Part shown: piece by piece, positions 32,958-52,849 of the stretch
Position numbering within the stretch: the first letter of the stretch is position 1
Layout: each line of letters starts with the position of its first letter
NCBI GenBank assembly: GCA_036852015.1
Contig: JAANDG010000352.1
Location: 1 to 64,000 of the forward strand
Length of the DNA stretch: 64,000 nucleotides
Source: Pelodera strongyloides
Lineage: Eukaryota > Nematoda > Chromadorea > Rhabditida > Rhabditidae
Direction of reading: 5' to 3'
Position numbers and translations under genes: made by a program
The notes under the pieces: model-generated
What the model was told of the DNA's origin: nothing
Seen by the model: only the letters and a program-made list of their open reading frames with translations
Databases searched by the model: none

Positions 32958-35900
32958 ATGGGTAAAGTTAAGGCACTGGAGGTCGCTCAGAAGGTCAAGG
33001 TATGTTTTGCAAATTATACTATCTTGTTTCGTTGCCGCACTATTCAATCGTACTTTTAATTGCACGTTCAGTCGTAATCGTACGTTCCCTCCTTTAATAA
33101 CACGTTACCTGCTACTATTTAACTTTAATTTAGGGCAAGGAAAAGAAACCAAGGAAAGTCTTGTTTGAGGATGAAGCGTCTGTGGACTCTGGAAAGGTAA
33201 ACTTTCGTTGTCTACTAAGTAGTATAGTCTACTTACTTTCAGTCCTTCCTCTCCTAATTTCTCCAACTCCAACTGATGTACTAAGTACTATTCGTTTGGA
33301 TTCTTTAATTAATAATTGTTCTATGAGAAAGAATCAGTTGTCTTATTTGTATTACTTTGACTTCTCCATAGCGGAACATAAATTAAATTTTAGGTGAAGG
33401 TAGCAAAGAAACCCAAGAAGAGAAAGCACCAACTGTCCGCCAGTGAGGGGCATGAAAATGACTCTAGCGAAACTGTGGAAGTCAAGGTTTGTATATCCAT
33501 CCATATTTTAAAGCGGTATGGATCGATTGTAACTGCTTTTGGGACTTTGCTGGACAATTCCCTCAATTCTCCATCTCATGCATTTTGTGCAAATTTCTGA
33601 TCCTGTATATGTAGGAAGGGTACATAATTGCATATAATATATGCGAATGCATTTGTTCAGTATTTGTCCCGCAGACCAACCCCCATCCCCATCCCATTCA
33701 TACACTTTCCTCTTGCATTGAACATTGCCGTGATCTTGTGTCATATGTAATGTGTCAATGAATTATAATTATTATAATTATAAATCTGCATAACTCTGAA
33801 CTCGACTATTAATTGAACACGCAGGTGAATTTTTATTTTCACAAACAAGTCATAATTAAAAAAAACATTTAAGAAGAATCCATTTGCGGCACTGAAAGCT
33901 GCTCCAGCTACGGATTATGTTCCTGGAGCTCTGTCTGCTTCTCTGGGTCTCGCCCCGCAGTCATCCAAGAAAAGCCGAACGGTCAGTTTAATGTTAATAC
34001 GAAAACATGTCTAGCGGGATCGTGGTATCTGCTTAAATGTGTGCGTCCAGCGTATAAATTCCGTGCGTAAATATAGGTAGTTGGAGGCGGAGCTTAGTGA
34101 TAGATTAGTTATTAGTGTTAGTGATAATTGCTTCCGGAGGTGGTCAAAACCAAGCCGGAGGTGGTTCGTGCGTGTTTTCACGCACCAACCTGTACTCCTG
34201 GTGTGCGTGCCGCGTCCGCGTTGGAAACTCAAAAGACACCTTGATGTAGCTGTAACTATATTTGTGTCTTTTCAACCACTTGACAACAAACAACAACATT
34301 TGTGTTTTATTGACGTGTTTGTTATAATAGCGAATAAGTGCATACGTACAAATGAACAAACCCAAGTATTGTCCGCAAGAAATGATGATCCCTAGCAAGA
34401 GGGTCTGAACCTGAGTAACGTACTTAAGCCTTAGTGTCTTATTTTCAGGAGACTGACAGTGATTCTGATTCCACGCCAACTGGAGCTGATGCAGACAAAC
34501 CATGGCTAAACGCAACCACTGTCATTCAAGCCAAAAACATGGATGTAAGTTTTCTTTTGTTGTACAGGTTACCAAAAGACATTACTTGTTGGCGCGATAC
34601 CGCTAACATAGTTTTTCAACTTGTTTTGTTTCATTAATAATTATTATAGTAGTCGGTATCAAATTCAACTTGGCCACTCGGTGTGACAAATCTTTATGTG
34701 GACCTCAGTCAGATCTCCGACCGTCCGACCCCATGTTTTTTTGGTGTTTTTGTGATACCTCCAACATTGTCTGTTTAATATAATGTACGTTTAGGAATAC
34801 CTCGAGCTAGACGAAGAAGAAAGTTCACAAACTGCGGCTCCGATCCCTGAAACAAGTGAACCGAAAGACGTAGAAGAGGATGGAAAAGAGAAGAGGGATA
34901 GAAAGCAACAGAGGTTTGTGATTGGTCAATATTTAATTGTCATCAGTTTGGGCGAATTAGCTGATTGGCTTTCATGGTATGTTCGGTGCTCCGTGTTCGC
35001 ATTGTTGTGTAGTTGTGTTAGTTTACCGTTGCAAATTAAATCATACATACAAACCATATTTTAAGTTCAAGACTCTTTTCATTTGACGAGACGATTATAT
35101 TTGTCGTGTGCTGTGAATTGTTAGGATATAGATATATGCTGCGGGCTGAAGTGTTATGTGTTAGTAGCTTGTGTAAAATGTGTAGACTACGGAACACAGG
35201 AACAATGGTCGAAAAAAGCATTGAATTGAGTATGTCTGGACCTATTTGTTCAGTAGTTTCTAGTTTCTAGACGTGTGTAGCATAGTATATATAAATACTT
35301 GATTCACACATAAAAACATGCAAAATAAAGTGCTCGGAAGAGCAGGAAGACGAAAAGGTAGGTTTTTATACCCGAAGACAAACAGTAAGAAACAAAACAC
35401 GAACAATGAGAGAATGTTAGATAATATTATGAGATCAAGCACCAATGTGAAGGTCTGCCTGGTCACTCAACTCAACGAGATCTAGCGCGTCAATTTTCGA
35501 CTTGAACGATTCTATCGTTGAGCTGCGGACAGTCGCTTCGTCAAGGAGATTCCAAATTCTAGTGACTCGATGTTTAAAAAAAGATTTGGTTTGTAACGTA
35601 GAAACCCTTTCCTGTCGTATATATAAAGAGTTACCATCTCTCCTCTGTCTACCACCTAAAATGAACATACTATCGAGCACTCGGTGTTTATGCAACCCAA
35701 AACCTCGGACAATCTTAAAACATTCAACGAGATCGTACACAATTCACCTGTGTTGTAGAGATTTTAGACTGAACACTGTTAACCGTTCCTCTTTAGTGAA
35801 GTTATGATACATTTCATAATCGATTTTATTGAGTGCAATTTTAGTGAAACGATTTTGCACTCATTCTACCAAGAGGATTTCGTTTTTAGAATAAGGAGAC

Positions 35901-38900
35901 CGATAGTAGCATTGTTTTGAAATGATTCCTGTCCATTTTAGGGAAAATCGCAAAAAGAAAACCCCCGAAAAGATGACCGATGAAGAAAGTTTGCGCACAA
36001 TTTTTGTGGGAAATGTGGACAAGGATACGGATGATAAGCAGATCAAGAAGCTTTTCTCAAAGTTAGCCTTTTCTGTTACGCTTGCAATTTAACAGGATAT
36101 TGATTGAAATGTGTACGGTAAGCTGATTGTTTTAAGCGTGTAATATTGACTTAGCGGTTGTTATTCTAATTGTAAGAGTCTTAGCCTGCTTAACGTTTTG
36201 TCTTTTGTCATTACAATGCGAGTGAACTTAGTTAACGGGACACTCGGGTGAGCTAAACTGGATTGCTCTATTAGTCTACAATATGATCGCAGAAAGAGAG
36301 TTGTTTTGGTAGTTAAACGAAAAATATTAATTCCTACCAATTTAGGTATGGCGTAGTGGAGTCGGTTCGCATTCGTAATGTGATTCCAGCCAAGAAATCT
36401 GTTGATAAGAAGGTTTGTTTATGGTATTTGATAATTACTCGATAAATCACTCGTTATGCCACGCTGCTCGATCTGTGTGACTGTTTTCATAGTATGGGTT
36501 CGGTAATGGGTGTTCTACACGTTATTCCACCACAGTGGGACATTCTGTTGTGATCAGTGGCCAGTGAGCCTGATTTTTTTTTGTCTGAACTAAGATTTTT
36601 TGTATTAGTGCATTATCATAGATATAGATAGATGAATTAATATTTTTCGTTTAACTACCAAAACAACTAACAACCTCTTTCTGCGATCATAATGTAGTCT
36701 AATAGTATAATCATAAACAGCTCACAAGAGTGTCCCGCTAGCTACTCTTGCAACGCTACAGGCTAAGTCGCTTAGAATAATAATAAACGTTTAAAGCGAC
36801 TCATTGATTACTAGATTTCATGTATTTTCAGGCCTCATTCTTGTACTTTTCAGGTCTCATTCTTGTGCTTTTCAGGTCGCAAAGATCGGTAACTTACTGT
36901 CGAAGCACCAGCGAACCGTGAACGCCTACGTGAAATTCAAGGATATTGCCAGTGTTGAGAAGGCTGTCGTTGAGTGAGTTTGACAATTTGTTTTTCTGTT
37001 TTCGCGATTTTCTGACTATCGAACTGTCTATTTATGTATATAAGTAAATATGTAAACTCGTTGCTTTTAGCCCGTGCACTCTTTTCCGAAGGCGGCTATC
37101 ATTTAAGCAATTTGGGCTCCTACATAGCATAAACACCCTGCCAAATGCGGACGAGCACCTCCCGATCCGTAATGCATTACATGCAAATTAGTCCAAATCA
37201 CCTCCCCAAAATTTTGAGATGCGTACCTAATTTGCTGCTGTTCTGATTGCTCTCTTCCTCCCTTGTGTTACATACCAGAAATGCTCATGTTTCTATATTG
37301 GTATAAAGTTGACATGGGGGATAATTGTACGCTCGAGCAGTTGTTACCGATGATCAGTATAGTTTGTACGTTTGTAGTATTATTGTGAACCAGTGGCCGA
37401 ATGCACGAACACCGGGAACATTCTCCCAGCTCCCATTGGGCGGCATGGGAGGTGAGAGCAAGAGAGGGATCACACGAATCAGAGACACGCAGAGACAAAT
37501 TCTCCCAACCGGGAATGCTCCCACTGTTCGTGCATACGGCCACAGTAGTGGTCAACAATTCTGCAAGGAGATGACTTGTTTCATTTATTTGTTTACATTT
37601 TCAGGAACGGTGCTGAGCATTGGGGTCACAAGTTGCGCGTTGACACTTGTAATAGTAAGAAGTATGATTACTCGAAGACGATCTTCCTCGGGAACGTTGC
37701 AATGAACGCAGATGAGGATTCACTGGTAGGGTTTTCAATATTGTGTTCTAGATATTTTATAGTAGTATTGTCTTAATATGCTTTTCAACTCCTAGTATGT
37801 AGTATCTTTTGTGGCTATTGTGGTAGTTGTGATCTATGCAACCTGCACTTGCCGTTATTTGTTTTGCCTGATTACTGATTACTAGTACTGGCACAATCAT
37901 TAGCATAGGATGTGTTAGTATTCGGCTCGGCATAGTACAATACTTACTTGCAACGATAAAACATCGGTTAAATTATGCTTTCTATTTTAGCGTTGTTTCG
38001 TTTATCAAACCTATTTCACTGTTTCTTTTTCTATTTTTCAGGCGAAAACCTTTGAGGGTCTTGTTGGTGGTGTGGAGTTTGTCCGTTTGGTGCGCAATCC
38101 ATCGAATGGTGCGTGTAAAGGAATTGGATTTGTCGGATTTAAGGTATGATGCGTTTTTGATGATTTTGTAAGTTATAGTGTTGTAGGCTTGTTCGTATTT
38201 TGTGTTGTTGGCGATTTGTTGACGTTGACTATAACACCCAGGTGGTTGTATGCTTCTCGGACATGACATTTTCATTCGACTGTATAATGTGTGCTTTGCT
38301 ATGTGTGTAAAGTGTAAAGGTTCACAATTAGTCAATCTGAAAATTTGAAAATATATATGTAAGAGCCAGCCAGAGCATATTCTTGTGCAATTAATCCGCT
38401 AATCCCGGTCTTGGCTGTAAAGTAAACTGTAATTAGGAGAATACGCTTTGTACATTTGTATTTCAATTTCAGGATAGCGCTTCGATCCCCCTGGCTCTTC
38501 AGTTGCCAGAAATCACATATAAGAAACGGGTACTGCGAGTCACGAAATTACTGAAGAAGAAACAATTGGCCACGGTAGGTTATTGCCATATTTCTGTGGT
38601 TTACAGTTTACATATATAAATAGTCAAATCATAAGTAATCTGCCGTGTAATCTGCCGTAGAATTTTGTGATTTGTGATTTATGTATACTACTCAACTGTA
38701 TAACTTATGTATACTACTCAACTTATGTATACTACTCAACTAACCTACATAGTCAATGTATTAATGAAATGTGCATTTTCGTTCCAATTTTTCCAACTCA
38801 CCGTGTTTTATTATAGGCGGAAGTCACCTACGTTGCATAACTGTATTCGTGTTGGGAACGCTGGTTATTTTGTGAGATTTTACCTCTTCCGTATAATTTT

Positions 38901-39658
38901 TTTGTTCTAGATGCAAGCCAAGGCCCAATTGAACAAGGGCAAAAAGAAGAAGCAGCAGCCACAGGAAAAGCAACCAAAACACGGTGACGCAGTAGACGAG
39001 GAGGGCGATCCCAAGTCTATCAGGGTGAGTTATTTGAAAGGGAGATTATTGATCGCTTGGTTAATCATTAGCTCTAGCTCTTAGGTGTACGGTAGTTAGT
39101 TAGACTTGAATCTTTTAGGACTTCGTAGGACAAAAATGTATGAAACTTGTGTTGAGTTCCCTTTGTGCATGCCAATTAGATGTTGAATTGTAGATGTTTA
39201 ATTGTAGAATGAGCAGATGATGTGTTTTTCTGTGCTGAAATTTCTAGGCGTTATAATTACTTCTTTGCTTATTTTCGGTTACTTTTACTTATCTTTTGTT
39301 AGCGTGAGTTAATATAGTTTGGGGTGGGGTTTTCTATGTTTCTGTTTGAAATTCTGTGTATCCGCGGTTGTTAGTCTGTGTTTGCTTTGGCTCAGCGGAA
39401 TGTTTCAATATGGAGTTAAAATGAAGCACTGCTGCGTACAAAACTATTAGTTCTGAGCTGTGCTATTATTGTGGGGATCGAAAGGGATGGTGTATATCAA
39501 GGGATTTCCAGAGGGATATTTGCAATAATATGTAATTTGAAGCTGCTTTCTAATTATAAACATGGTTTGTCTGCAGCTTTCTCTCCCGTCGGGTGGTTCA
39601 GTGAAGATCAAGTCGCAGTTCTACCATAAGGGAGTCAAGGAGACAAAGAAGGTGAGGG

Positions 39659-39689
<31 letters not shown>

Positions 39690-40056
39690 GTATTAGTTTT
39701 GTTATTATTATTATTAACACAGAAATATGATAGGTTTTCCTATTCGACAATACTCTAAATGTTAGGCTATATGTTTCTTTAATTCCCTGCATAATAACGG
39801 TTTATTGGTTAACAATCAATACAAAAAAGAACGTTAACCAAAGGGAACCCTAAGACTCCGCGCTGCATATTACCAAAAAAAGTTAGTGGGTATTGTTTGG
39901 GTTGGGTGGACATAACTTTTGTCCGAGTTTTGAATATTTAAATTTATAAAAGTGAAATTCCAGATTCCCCTACATGAAGTGAAAATGAAACAACACATCA
40001 GAAAGGTACGCGAGAGGAAGAGAAATGCTGGAAAGCCGAAGAGTTTAATGACATAG
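32958..40056 (+). CDS. RBM34-like nucleolar RNA-binding protein, complete, 15 exons
   Basis: A 470-residue protein: Lys/Glu-rich N-terminus, then two RRM domains (RNP2 TIFVGNV ~193 and TIFLGNV ~290; RNP1-like IGFVGFK ~325) and a very basic Lys/Arg C-terminus. This architecture matches RBM34 / yeast Nop12, which acts in large-subunit rRNA maturation in the nucleolus; function here is inferred. Exons: 32958-32999, 33134-33196, 33394-33486, 33874-33981, 34449-34544, 34795-34913, 35942-36061, 36346-36412, 36876-36973, 37605-37725, 38042-38143, 38473-38574, 38911-39024, 39577-39651, 39964-40056 (TAG). Phases agree throughout. Exon 4 uses an ATTTAAG acceptor, so its start is the least certain. TTTTCAG ends one base before the ATG (likely trans-spliced). 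Intron 6 holds an antisense LINE fragment. Confidence 0.9.
35260..35910 (-). mobile_element. LINE (non-LTR retrotransposon) 3' ORF2 fragment, antisense in RBM34 intron 6
   Basis: The minus strand encodes the region after the reverse-transcriptase domain: SPYSKNEILLVE-stop-VQNRFTKI, then EERLTVFSLKSLQHR-stop-IVYDLVECFKIVRG, then FFKHRVTRIWNLLDEATVRS ending in DALDL. This order is typical of CR1/Jockey-like ORF2 C-termini. Two in-frame stops and absence of the catalytic part show a dead 5'-truncated copy. Confidence 0.8.
37140..37210 (+). repeat. Segment shared with the 55.5-56.7 kb tandem unit
   Basis: CACCTCCCGATCCG and ATGCAAATTAGTCCAAATCA followed by CCTCCC match the end of the tandem unit (ATGCAAATTAGTCTAAATCA, CCTCCCGATCCCG), suggesting a common retroposon 3' tail. 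Confidence 0.5.
37394..37542. mobile_element. Inverted-repeat element family H (149 bp)
   Basis: TGGCCGAATGCACGAACA at the left, TGTTCGTGCATACGGCCA at the right, CAG on both sides. Interior AACATTCTCCCAGCTCCCAT / GGGAATGCTCCCA. In RBM34 intron 9. Confidence 0.75.
39660..39716 (+). repeat. (TTA)n microsatellite
   Basis: TTATTATTATTATTA run with one interruption, in the last-but-one RBM34 intron. Confidence 0.95.
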
Positions 40057-41340
40057 AGAGGGTATTGAGGTTCATTGTTTTAATTCTATTGTTATTTTTA
40101 TGTATTCTATGTTTATGCCTTACCGTCGACTACTATATGACTGGATTGTCTTAATTGTCATTTGTTTTGTTTTAATAATCTATGAGTTTAGAGATCTTTT
40201 GCTAACTATTGTGGGCCTGTAGGCCTGCCGATTACTCTGCGTAGGATATATAAGTTAGCACTTTTACGAAATATTGGTCCACATTAGAATTTTGAATCTT
40301 TGGTAGTTTATGCTGTTATCTCTGTTGTTGATTTGTTGTGCTTTGTTTGTTAATTAGTTATTGTTTGTTGGAAATACATATTTCGATTATTTGTTGTTTG
40401 TGAAAGATGGGGAAATGGTTGAATGTAAATGTGAAATGTGACGGGTAATGTTTTGCTATTCTGTATACGGTATATGATTCTGTATACGGTAATGATGGAA
40501 AAAAGCAAAGCATGGAAAGTTGAATGTTTCAGAGAGTTGTTATCAGATGAAGTTTGGCGCGTAAGTTGTTGAGGGATTTTTTGTAGTGGTCAGACCTTGT
40601 TTAGTTCATTTTTGTATGTATGATGTTCATGTAAAATGTAAGCCAGGTTGAGCTACATAGAATGGCTGACAACCGCAGAGTGCAAGCACAAGACTATCTG
40701 TCGTATATTAGTGGTGGGCGTCGGTACCAAATCAATTTTATACCTGGTACGCATCACATTCTGCGCGTCGAATTTACGGAAGCGACGTTAAAGTTCACGG
40801 AAGTTCTTCTCCATTTACTATAAAGACCGACGCAGTGTTGCGAACATAACACTAATAATGTTTGACTGTTGTCATATTGCGGCTTTCTGCAGTACTATCT
40901 GTCGTATACAAGGACGAGATTCTATGGTATTTCAGAAAAAGGGGAAGAAACACTGATGGAACTGCGTGCCATCGTCGCGCACACTGATGGGGTGTGCCGC
41001 ACCGCTCTGGCGGGCCCGCTTATTGTGCGCGGCGATGGCGCGGAGTTTCACATCGCTGTGAGCAGACTGTCTACTCCTGCTTTCTAAAACAACTACAGTA
41101 TGCAGATTCGTTCTTCATGTACTGCTAATTTAGCATACAAATTAATATTTATGCAGAATTCATATAATATCATTCTAAATTATATGTGATATGATATGAT
41201 TCTATGTTCCTCATCCGCAGTTTAGCGGTCGCAATCCCACGTTTCCTCCCAAACAAGCGGGAAACGCGGGATTAGGCTCTTAGTGCGAGCGCTAATTAGG
41301 GGCCTTACCGCTAACACAAGGCCTTGCCTAATGTTTAATT
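40057..41340 (+). other. RBM34 downstream region
   Basis: AT-rich 3' flank; no tRNA or other RNA recognised. A GC-rich patch lies at 40960-41060. Confidence 0.5.
40662..40823 (+). CDS. Unassigned small ORF, 53 aa
   Basis: MADNRRVQAQDYLSYISGG... to ...FTEVLLHLL-stop. It has mixed codon use and no low complexity, but no recognisable domain and no clear splice context. ACTATCTGTCGTATA recurs at ~40892 at the start of a second frame (40869-41087) whose second half is GC-rich. Could be chance. Confidence 0.2.
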   Translation: MADNRRVQAQDYLSYISGGRRYQINFIPGTHHILRVEFTEATLKFTEVLLHLL

Positions 41341-41347
41341 GCGGGAC

Positions 41348-41470
41348 ATGATTGGCTAATCTGTCAGGAAACATGCGACTTTTCTTTTTGCGTGGGATTG
41401 GATGCTAGCCTGCCAGGAAACGAGGGATTTATTTTTGTTTCGCGGGAAACGTGCAGTAGAAGAACAGAGT
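41348..41470 (+). repeat. Dispersed 123-bp repeat, copy 1
   Basis: GATTGGCTAATCTGTCAGGA through CGTGCAGTAGAAGAACAGAG matches 47233-47355 with only a few differences. Confidence 0.85.
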
Positions 41471-44400
41471 ATAGCGTAGTCGTAAACTCGCGGTTTTATG
41501 ACTACATTTAGTTGGACGAGATCTAATCGAACTTTTTGTACTGTGTCCATTTTCTATGCTCTTTTTAATTTCATTCCTTGCAGGTTACTGTGACTGTGGA
41601 ATTCGATTGAAATGCGAAAACAAAGGAGAAAATGGAGACTTTCGAATAGCGCAAGCGGAACAAATAACCAAATTGGTAGGAGTATATCTTAGTGCCTAAA
41701 CGCCGCATACCCTTTCGCTACTACGATGTTCCGAATTTAATATACTTCTTCTATAAAGAACACGTCTACACGACCCACGTACTTTGTTTGATTTGGAAGA
41801 CCTATATGACGCTTCCGGTTCCGGGGTATACTGTATAATTAATATTACGTAGCTAATTAGCATATGGGGCCAGGTACCATCCGCCCCGGTATAGAAGCTG
41901 TCGACCCCCGCAAGCAGGCGCTAATATATGCGGGTGGCATTTGTGTTCTGTACGTCTCCTCGATTGTCACGATCTTTCGTTGGCATCTGTCGTCTCGTTC
42001 TCTTCCAAACGCTCACTCTCTCCTTCGAACAGCATCAAAACCATTGATTCTAGGCCGTTCTAGGCTTGAAATCCCTTCTGCCTAAGGCAAATGGACCGTT
42101 TTATTTATTTATTTATTTAGCCTATTTTAGAATAACCCAAACCCAAACAAACAAACATCCATTTCTTTATTTAATTAACACAGTGTTTAACTGCATAGCC
42201 TAGAGTTTACAAAATCAACGTAAAATCGTAATAAGCTTCAGGATTGACCATAACTTGGAATAAACTGCACTAGGTGGTAGTGAAATAAACAAATTGCTTT
42301 ACTTTTGTTGGACGCTAGACATGAGTTCCTTAGGTATACGCCTACGCAGTCTCTACCCCTACCTAAAAGTATACTATAAATCATTTAAAAAAAATAGTAT
42401 ACGGCGAACTCTTTACTGCATAAAGTTGATCTTCTTCTTTTGCTTATTTTGCGATTCATACCGTTTTTATTGCACCTCGGCATGACAACATGCATGACCG
42501 TATTATTTATGTGTGCCTTTATACTAAAATCGATGCACGTTTTTGCTTACTAATACGCATGTATAGATATTATCGCTTCGCATGGACATTGTATACTAAC
42601 AACACTTTATTTATTTTATGCACTGAGTTTTTATACGAAGCAAATATGTTTTGAAAAGAATGGAAACATCAGTGTCACAGTGGACGAAACTTGCGGAAAA
42701 TCGAGAATAAGATATATTACCTGAATACATTTACATTTCATTGTACGGAGTTTGTGTTTGCGGCTTCGCCGTCGCCCACGCTCGAGCGCGCCGCAAACTT
42801 TTCGCCCTTACAACTTATACTGTTCACACGCGCAAGGACTCAAAATTTCTTCTTCATTGTGACGTACAAAAAAATTACGTGTTCGTCATAACTATTCCTC
42901 AAATTTATAGTTATCTGATGCCTAAAAGTGTGTCCTTTTGCTTATCGAATTATCAATGAGAACGTTGTTCTTATCTTCTATAAATTTGTATTTGTTGTCA
43001 GCGGTACACACCCACTCCAGGCCTAGAATTGAGGGCGTTGGACGCAGAATTTATTATTTAAATATTTTCTTATCTATAAGTATAAAGTTTATTTTTTATC
43101 GATATCTATGACTATAAAGTTTATTTTTTAATTGTGTAAATATACGTCGACTTATTACTTCCTATTATGCCATAAATTCAAGTGCAACGTATAGGTATAG
43201 TTTTAATTTGTAACTCATCAATTTGTAAACCTATTAAAAATAAAATAAAATTGGCACCGAATGGCACAAGAGCAGTATGCCTTTGAAATGTTTTTTTTTT
43301 CTGCATTATTAATCATCATCAAATCAAATCGTACGATAACGATATGCCTGGTACTGATAGGGATGATTTTTTATAATTATTTTCACGTCTGTTTAGATAA
43401 TTACAAATATAATTTTTTTTTCAAAATATATTATTATTATTCACATTAAACTTGGGGTGATTCAAGGAAACGAACTTTTATGGCTTGTTCTCGTTTATGA
43501 AAACCAATATTTCTCGATTACTTTGCACACTTTGTGTTGCCGTGCAACGTGGGCTTCTTGCTTCAAATCACATTTTTATGTCTTCATATTTGAGAATTAG
43601 AAATTAAAGCTTTTATTTATTTTTTTATTATATCTTGTTTTATCCATTAGCTTCTTACTTATTCAACAACATCAGGAACTATTCAATACTAGTCTTAGGC
43701 TTAGGGTCAAAGCAAGAGTACAGTAATTGCATTAGTTTTACGATATGTTATGTCCCGTTTGCTGTCCTACTTCAATCATAGAAGGATAGAAAACACTTGC
43801 ATCTTTGTAATTTCTTATTAGTTACGGAGGGTGGCTAGTGTTTTGTAGAAGTACTTTTCTATTCCTGCATGACATTGCAGTTACTTGTAGTTGTAAAGTC
43901 ATATAATTACTTGTAGCTTACATCTAATTGCAAGTAGATTTACAGTGGACACATATGAGGAAGGATACAAATTACCTATCTCATACCTTCTTCGTAGCGC
44001 TAAGTTCAGCTTACGTCGGAAACGTTACCTTTATGACTTGACAAAATTAGGTCAGAGGTCAATAAATGACTATATATATATTTGTAATCTAAGTGGAGGA
44101 TCTTTCAAATCAGACCCCAAATCTCCCACTCTCTTTAATAAAACTTGGAACAAATTCTAGTTTATCCCCCTTTATCGTTTTGGCACATCGGGGAAAGTTT
44201 TCCTGCTCGAGAATCGGCCCAAAATACCCAAAGAATCCTGAAAAATATTCCTAAGCTTTACTGGAATTTATTGTAAACTAACGAGTACTCGACCATCATG
44301 TATTACTTGAAAGGTAGTTTTTTTTAACAAGACGAGCTGCCTGATCGACTTTGGTAATAGTTTGGGATCTTTTTCTGTTACCAAATCGAGTTGTTGGAAG

Positions 44401-45180
44401 TTTTTTTATCTCTAATAAGTAAGCCTCCAAGGTAGTACTATTTTATGTATCTCATAAAATACAGATTAACACTTTTACTTGTTTTAAAATAAGGGTTTCA
44501 ATGAATATCTCAACTTATTCAGGTTCTATCATGCTCAAATTAAACTCTTTTCTCTCTATTTTCACTTTGACTTTCTTGCCTTTATTTAGTGGAGGTGATA
44601 TTAGTCCCTCTAGGAAGTTACCAATAAGGCAATTAGGGAACTGTAGCAATTGCCCTGGTCATTATTACAGTTTTGATTAGTATTTTTATGCAAATTGCAT
44701 ATTAAGGCCTTGTTGGCATCCAAGACGACAACAACGTGGAAATGTCTGCACAGAATAACGGCGACACACATGAGGTAGACGAGAATAATCGATAATTTGA
44801 TTATTGACTATTGATTATTTTTATTTATGGGATGGGATGGGTATGTGATCGACAGATCAAGATATTTGATTTAAGAGGAATTGTGCTTAGTTTGTGAAAC
44901 ATATTCTTGATATGCTTATGCGTAACATGGTTATGCTTATGCGTATGAACAAGGTGAGACGATATACACATTATATGCAAATTTCACAATCTAGGTGCAA
45001 TACGTTTTAAGACGAATTAACTTTCCGCGTCTAATTAGCGAGTTGATCGCGGTGCGTGCTTCTATACATAGAAAAAAAATACTAGTTTAGCGAAAAAAAA
45101 TCAGAACCTGGTTTGTGTCAGCTTATCAAACTGTAGTTGAAAAGAAGAGATGACCTCTGATCAATTATCATATTTTAAAT
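41471..45180. other. Intergenic, AT-rich; nothing recognised
   Basis: A 73-codon frame at 41864-42085 and others to 44160 have no recognisable domain. GC-rich patch at 42765-42800. No RNA gene recognised. Confidence 0.5.
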
Positions 45181-45189
45181 ACAATTGGA

Positions 45190-45468
45190 CTATTTCATAA
45201 ACACGGCAAATAATGAAATTTCCATGTTTCCAATCACAATCGCCCATTGTTCCCATCTGAATTGGGGACGTGGCTCGCCTTTTTGTGGGCCCATTTTATT
45301 ATGATATCCAAACGGAAAATAGCACATTCGCCCGCCACGTTGTCGAAAACGGAAACAGTGCCGCATTTGTTTGAATAGTGTATTTTCCCCAACCATCCGA
45401 CATTTGTATTTCATATCGTTGAAATCCGGACATTTGGATTTTGCCAGAACTACTGACATTTCTACCAA
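45190..45468 (-). CDS. Unassigned ORF upstream of the dehydratase gene
   Basis: About 90 codons, Cys/Arg/Gly-rich: ...CFRFRQRGGRMCYFPFGYH... ...FRWEQWAIVIGN.... No in-frame ATG at the extreme 5' end (first codon TTG; ATG three codons in). No family recognised; chance ORF or repeat-derived sequence are both possible. Divergent from the GMD gene start 58 bases away. Confidence 0.2.
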   Translation of the reverse strand: MVEMSVVLAKSKCPDFNDMKYKCRMVGENTLFKQMRHCFRFRQRGGRMCYFPFGYHNKMGPQKGEPRPQFRWEQWAIVIGNMEISLFAVFMK

Positions 45469-45525
45469 ACTCTACATTGTTTATTTATTCATTCCTGATT
45501 AGGGAATCTTTATTAGACAAGAACG

Positions 45526-51991
<6,466 letters not shown>

Positions 51992-52234
51992 ATGTTTTTT
52001 GAATATTTTTTTTTATTAATTGTTCCTTTTATACTATCCATGTATGGATGTCCTTACCCTAATGTTGCGGAGATATGGTTTGCGTTGAATTCGTAAGTCC
52101 ACTAATATTTATATTTTGTAGCGAGTTCTTACGGTACCAAAAAGGTACATAATTTAAAACTTTACCTACTCATGTGCAATTGGCGTCTGTAGCTTTACAT
52201 GACATAAAATCAGTGTATTTGTCTTTTTTTCTGT

Positions 52235-52398
52235 TTAACGCGGTGTAACATCCGATTTTTGAAACCTGGTTTAGATAACTGCTTTCCCGTGCGTCATATA
52301 GTATGCAGGCGAGTACGAATAGAATAAAAATTCGAGCTGACCATAGGAATGCAATTGTCCATCATACGTCTCAAAAACCGATTGTTATATCCCTTTAA
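52235..52398. mobile_element. MITE family A', intact copy (164 bp)
   Basis: TTAACGCGGTGTAACATCCG at the left, CGATTGTTATATCCCTTTAA at the right, TTAA at both ends, in the 3' flank of GMD. Confidence 0.75.
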
Positions 52399-52849
52399 TC
52401 TATTATTTTATTTATCAGTTAATCAGGAATAATGTGATGATCCTATCGAGATTCATTCTTGAACAGTTGGCTTCCGTATTGTCTGTGATATGTTTTTGAA
52501 TTGCCACGCATTTTCGATTTTATAAATAGTATTTGTTTTTCTGAAAATTTGGTAACTGGTGATTATTTATTTAATTTTGCGATTGTTAATAAAGAATTAT
52601 CAATTGGATGTGTTGAATGGGCTCTAAGTCTTTTTTAGAGTACAATGAACTGCGTAAGCTCCCCCAATGGCGTTGAGTATGCTAGCACCAGAGCTGGTTG
52701 TCTGCATTGCGAGAAGGATGATTTACGTTGACATGTAGCGTGTGGATAATGTCTGTATTTGCTGCGGTAACGAGGTAGGGTGCTTTGGCGTTTGGCTTAA
52801 AAAAATTTGTTTGTGCTTGTTTTTTTTTGCCGCTGATAGAAAAGTATAG

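Noticed and set aside
35861..36046. Minus-strand ORF across RBM34 exon 7
   Set aside because: Half is antisense to RRM1 and the rest is the start of the LINE fragment.
41864..42085. 73-aa ORF as a small membrane protein
   Set aside because: One hydrophobic stretch only, no splice or trans-splice context and no recognised family; kept as unassigned intergenic sequence.
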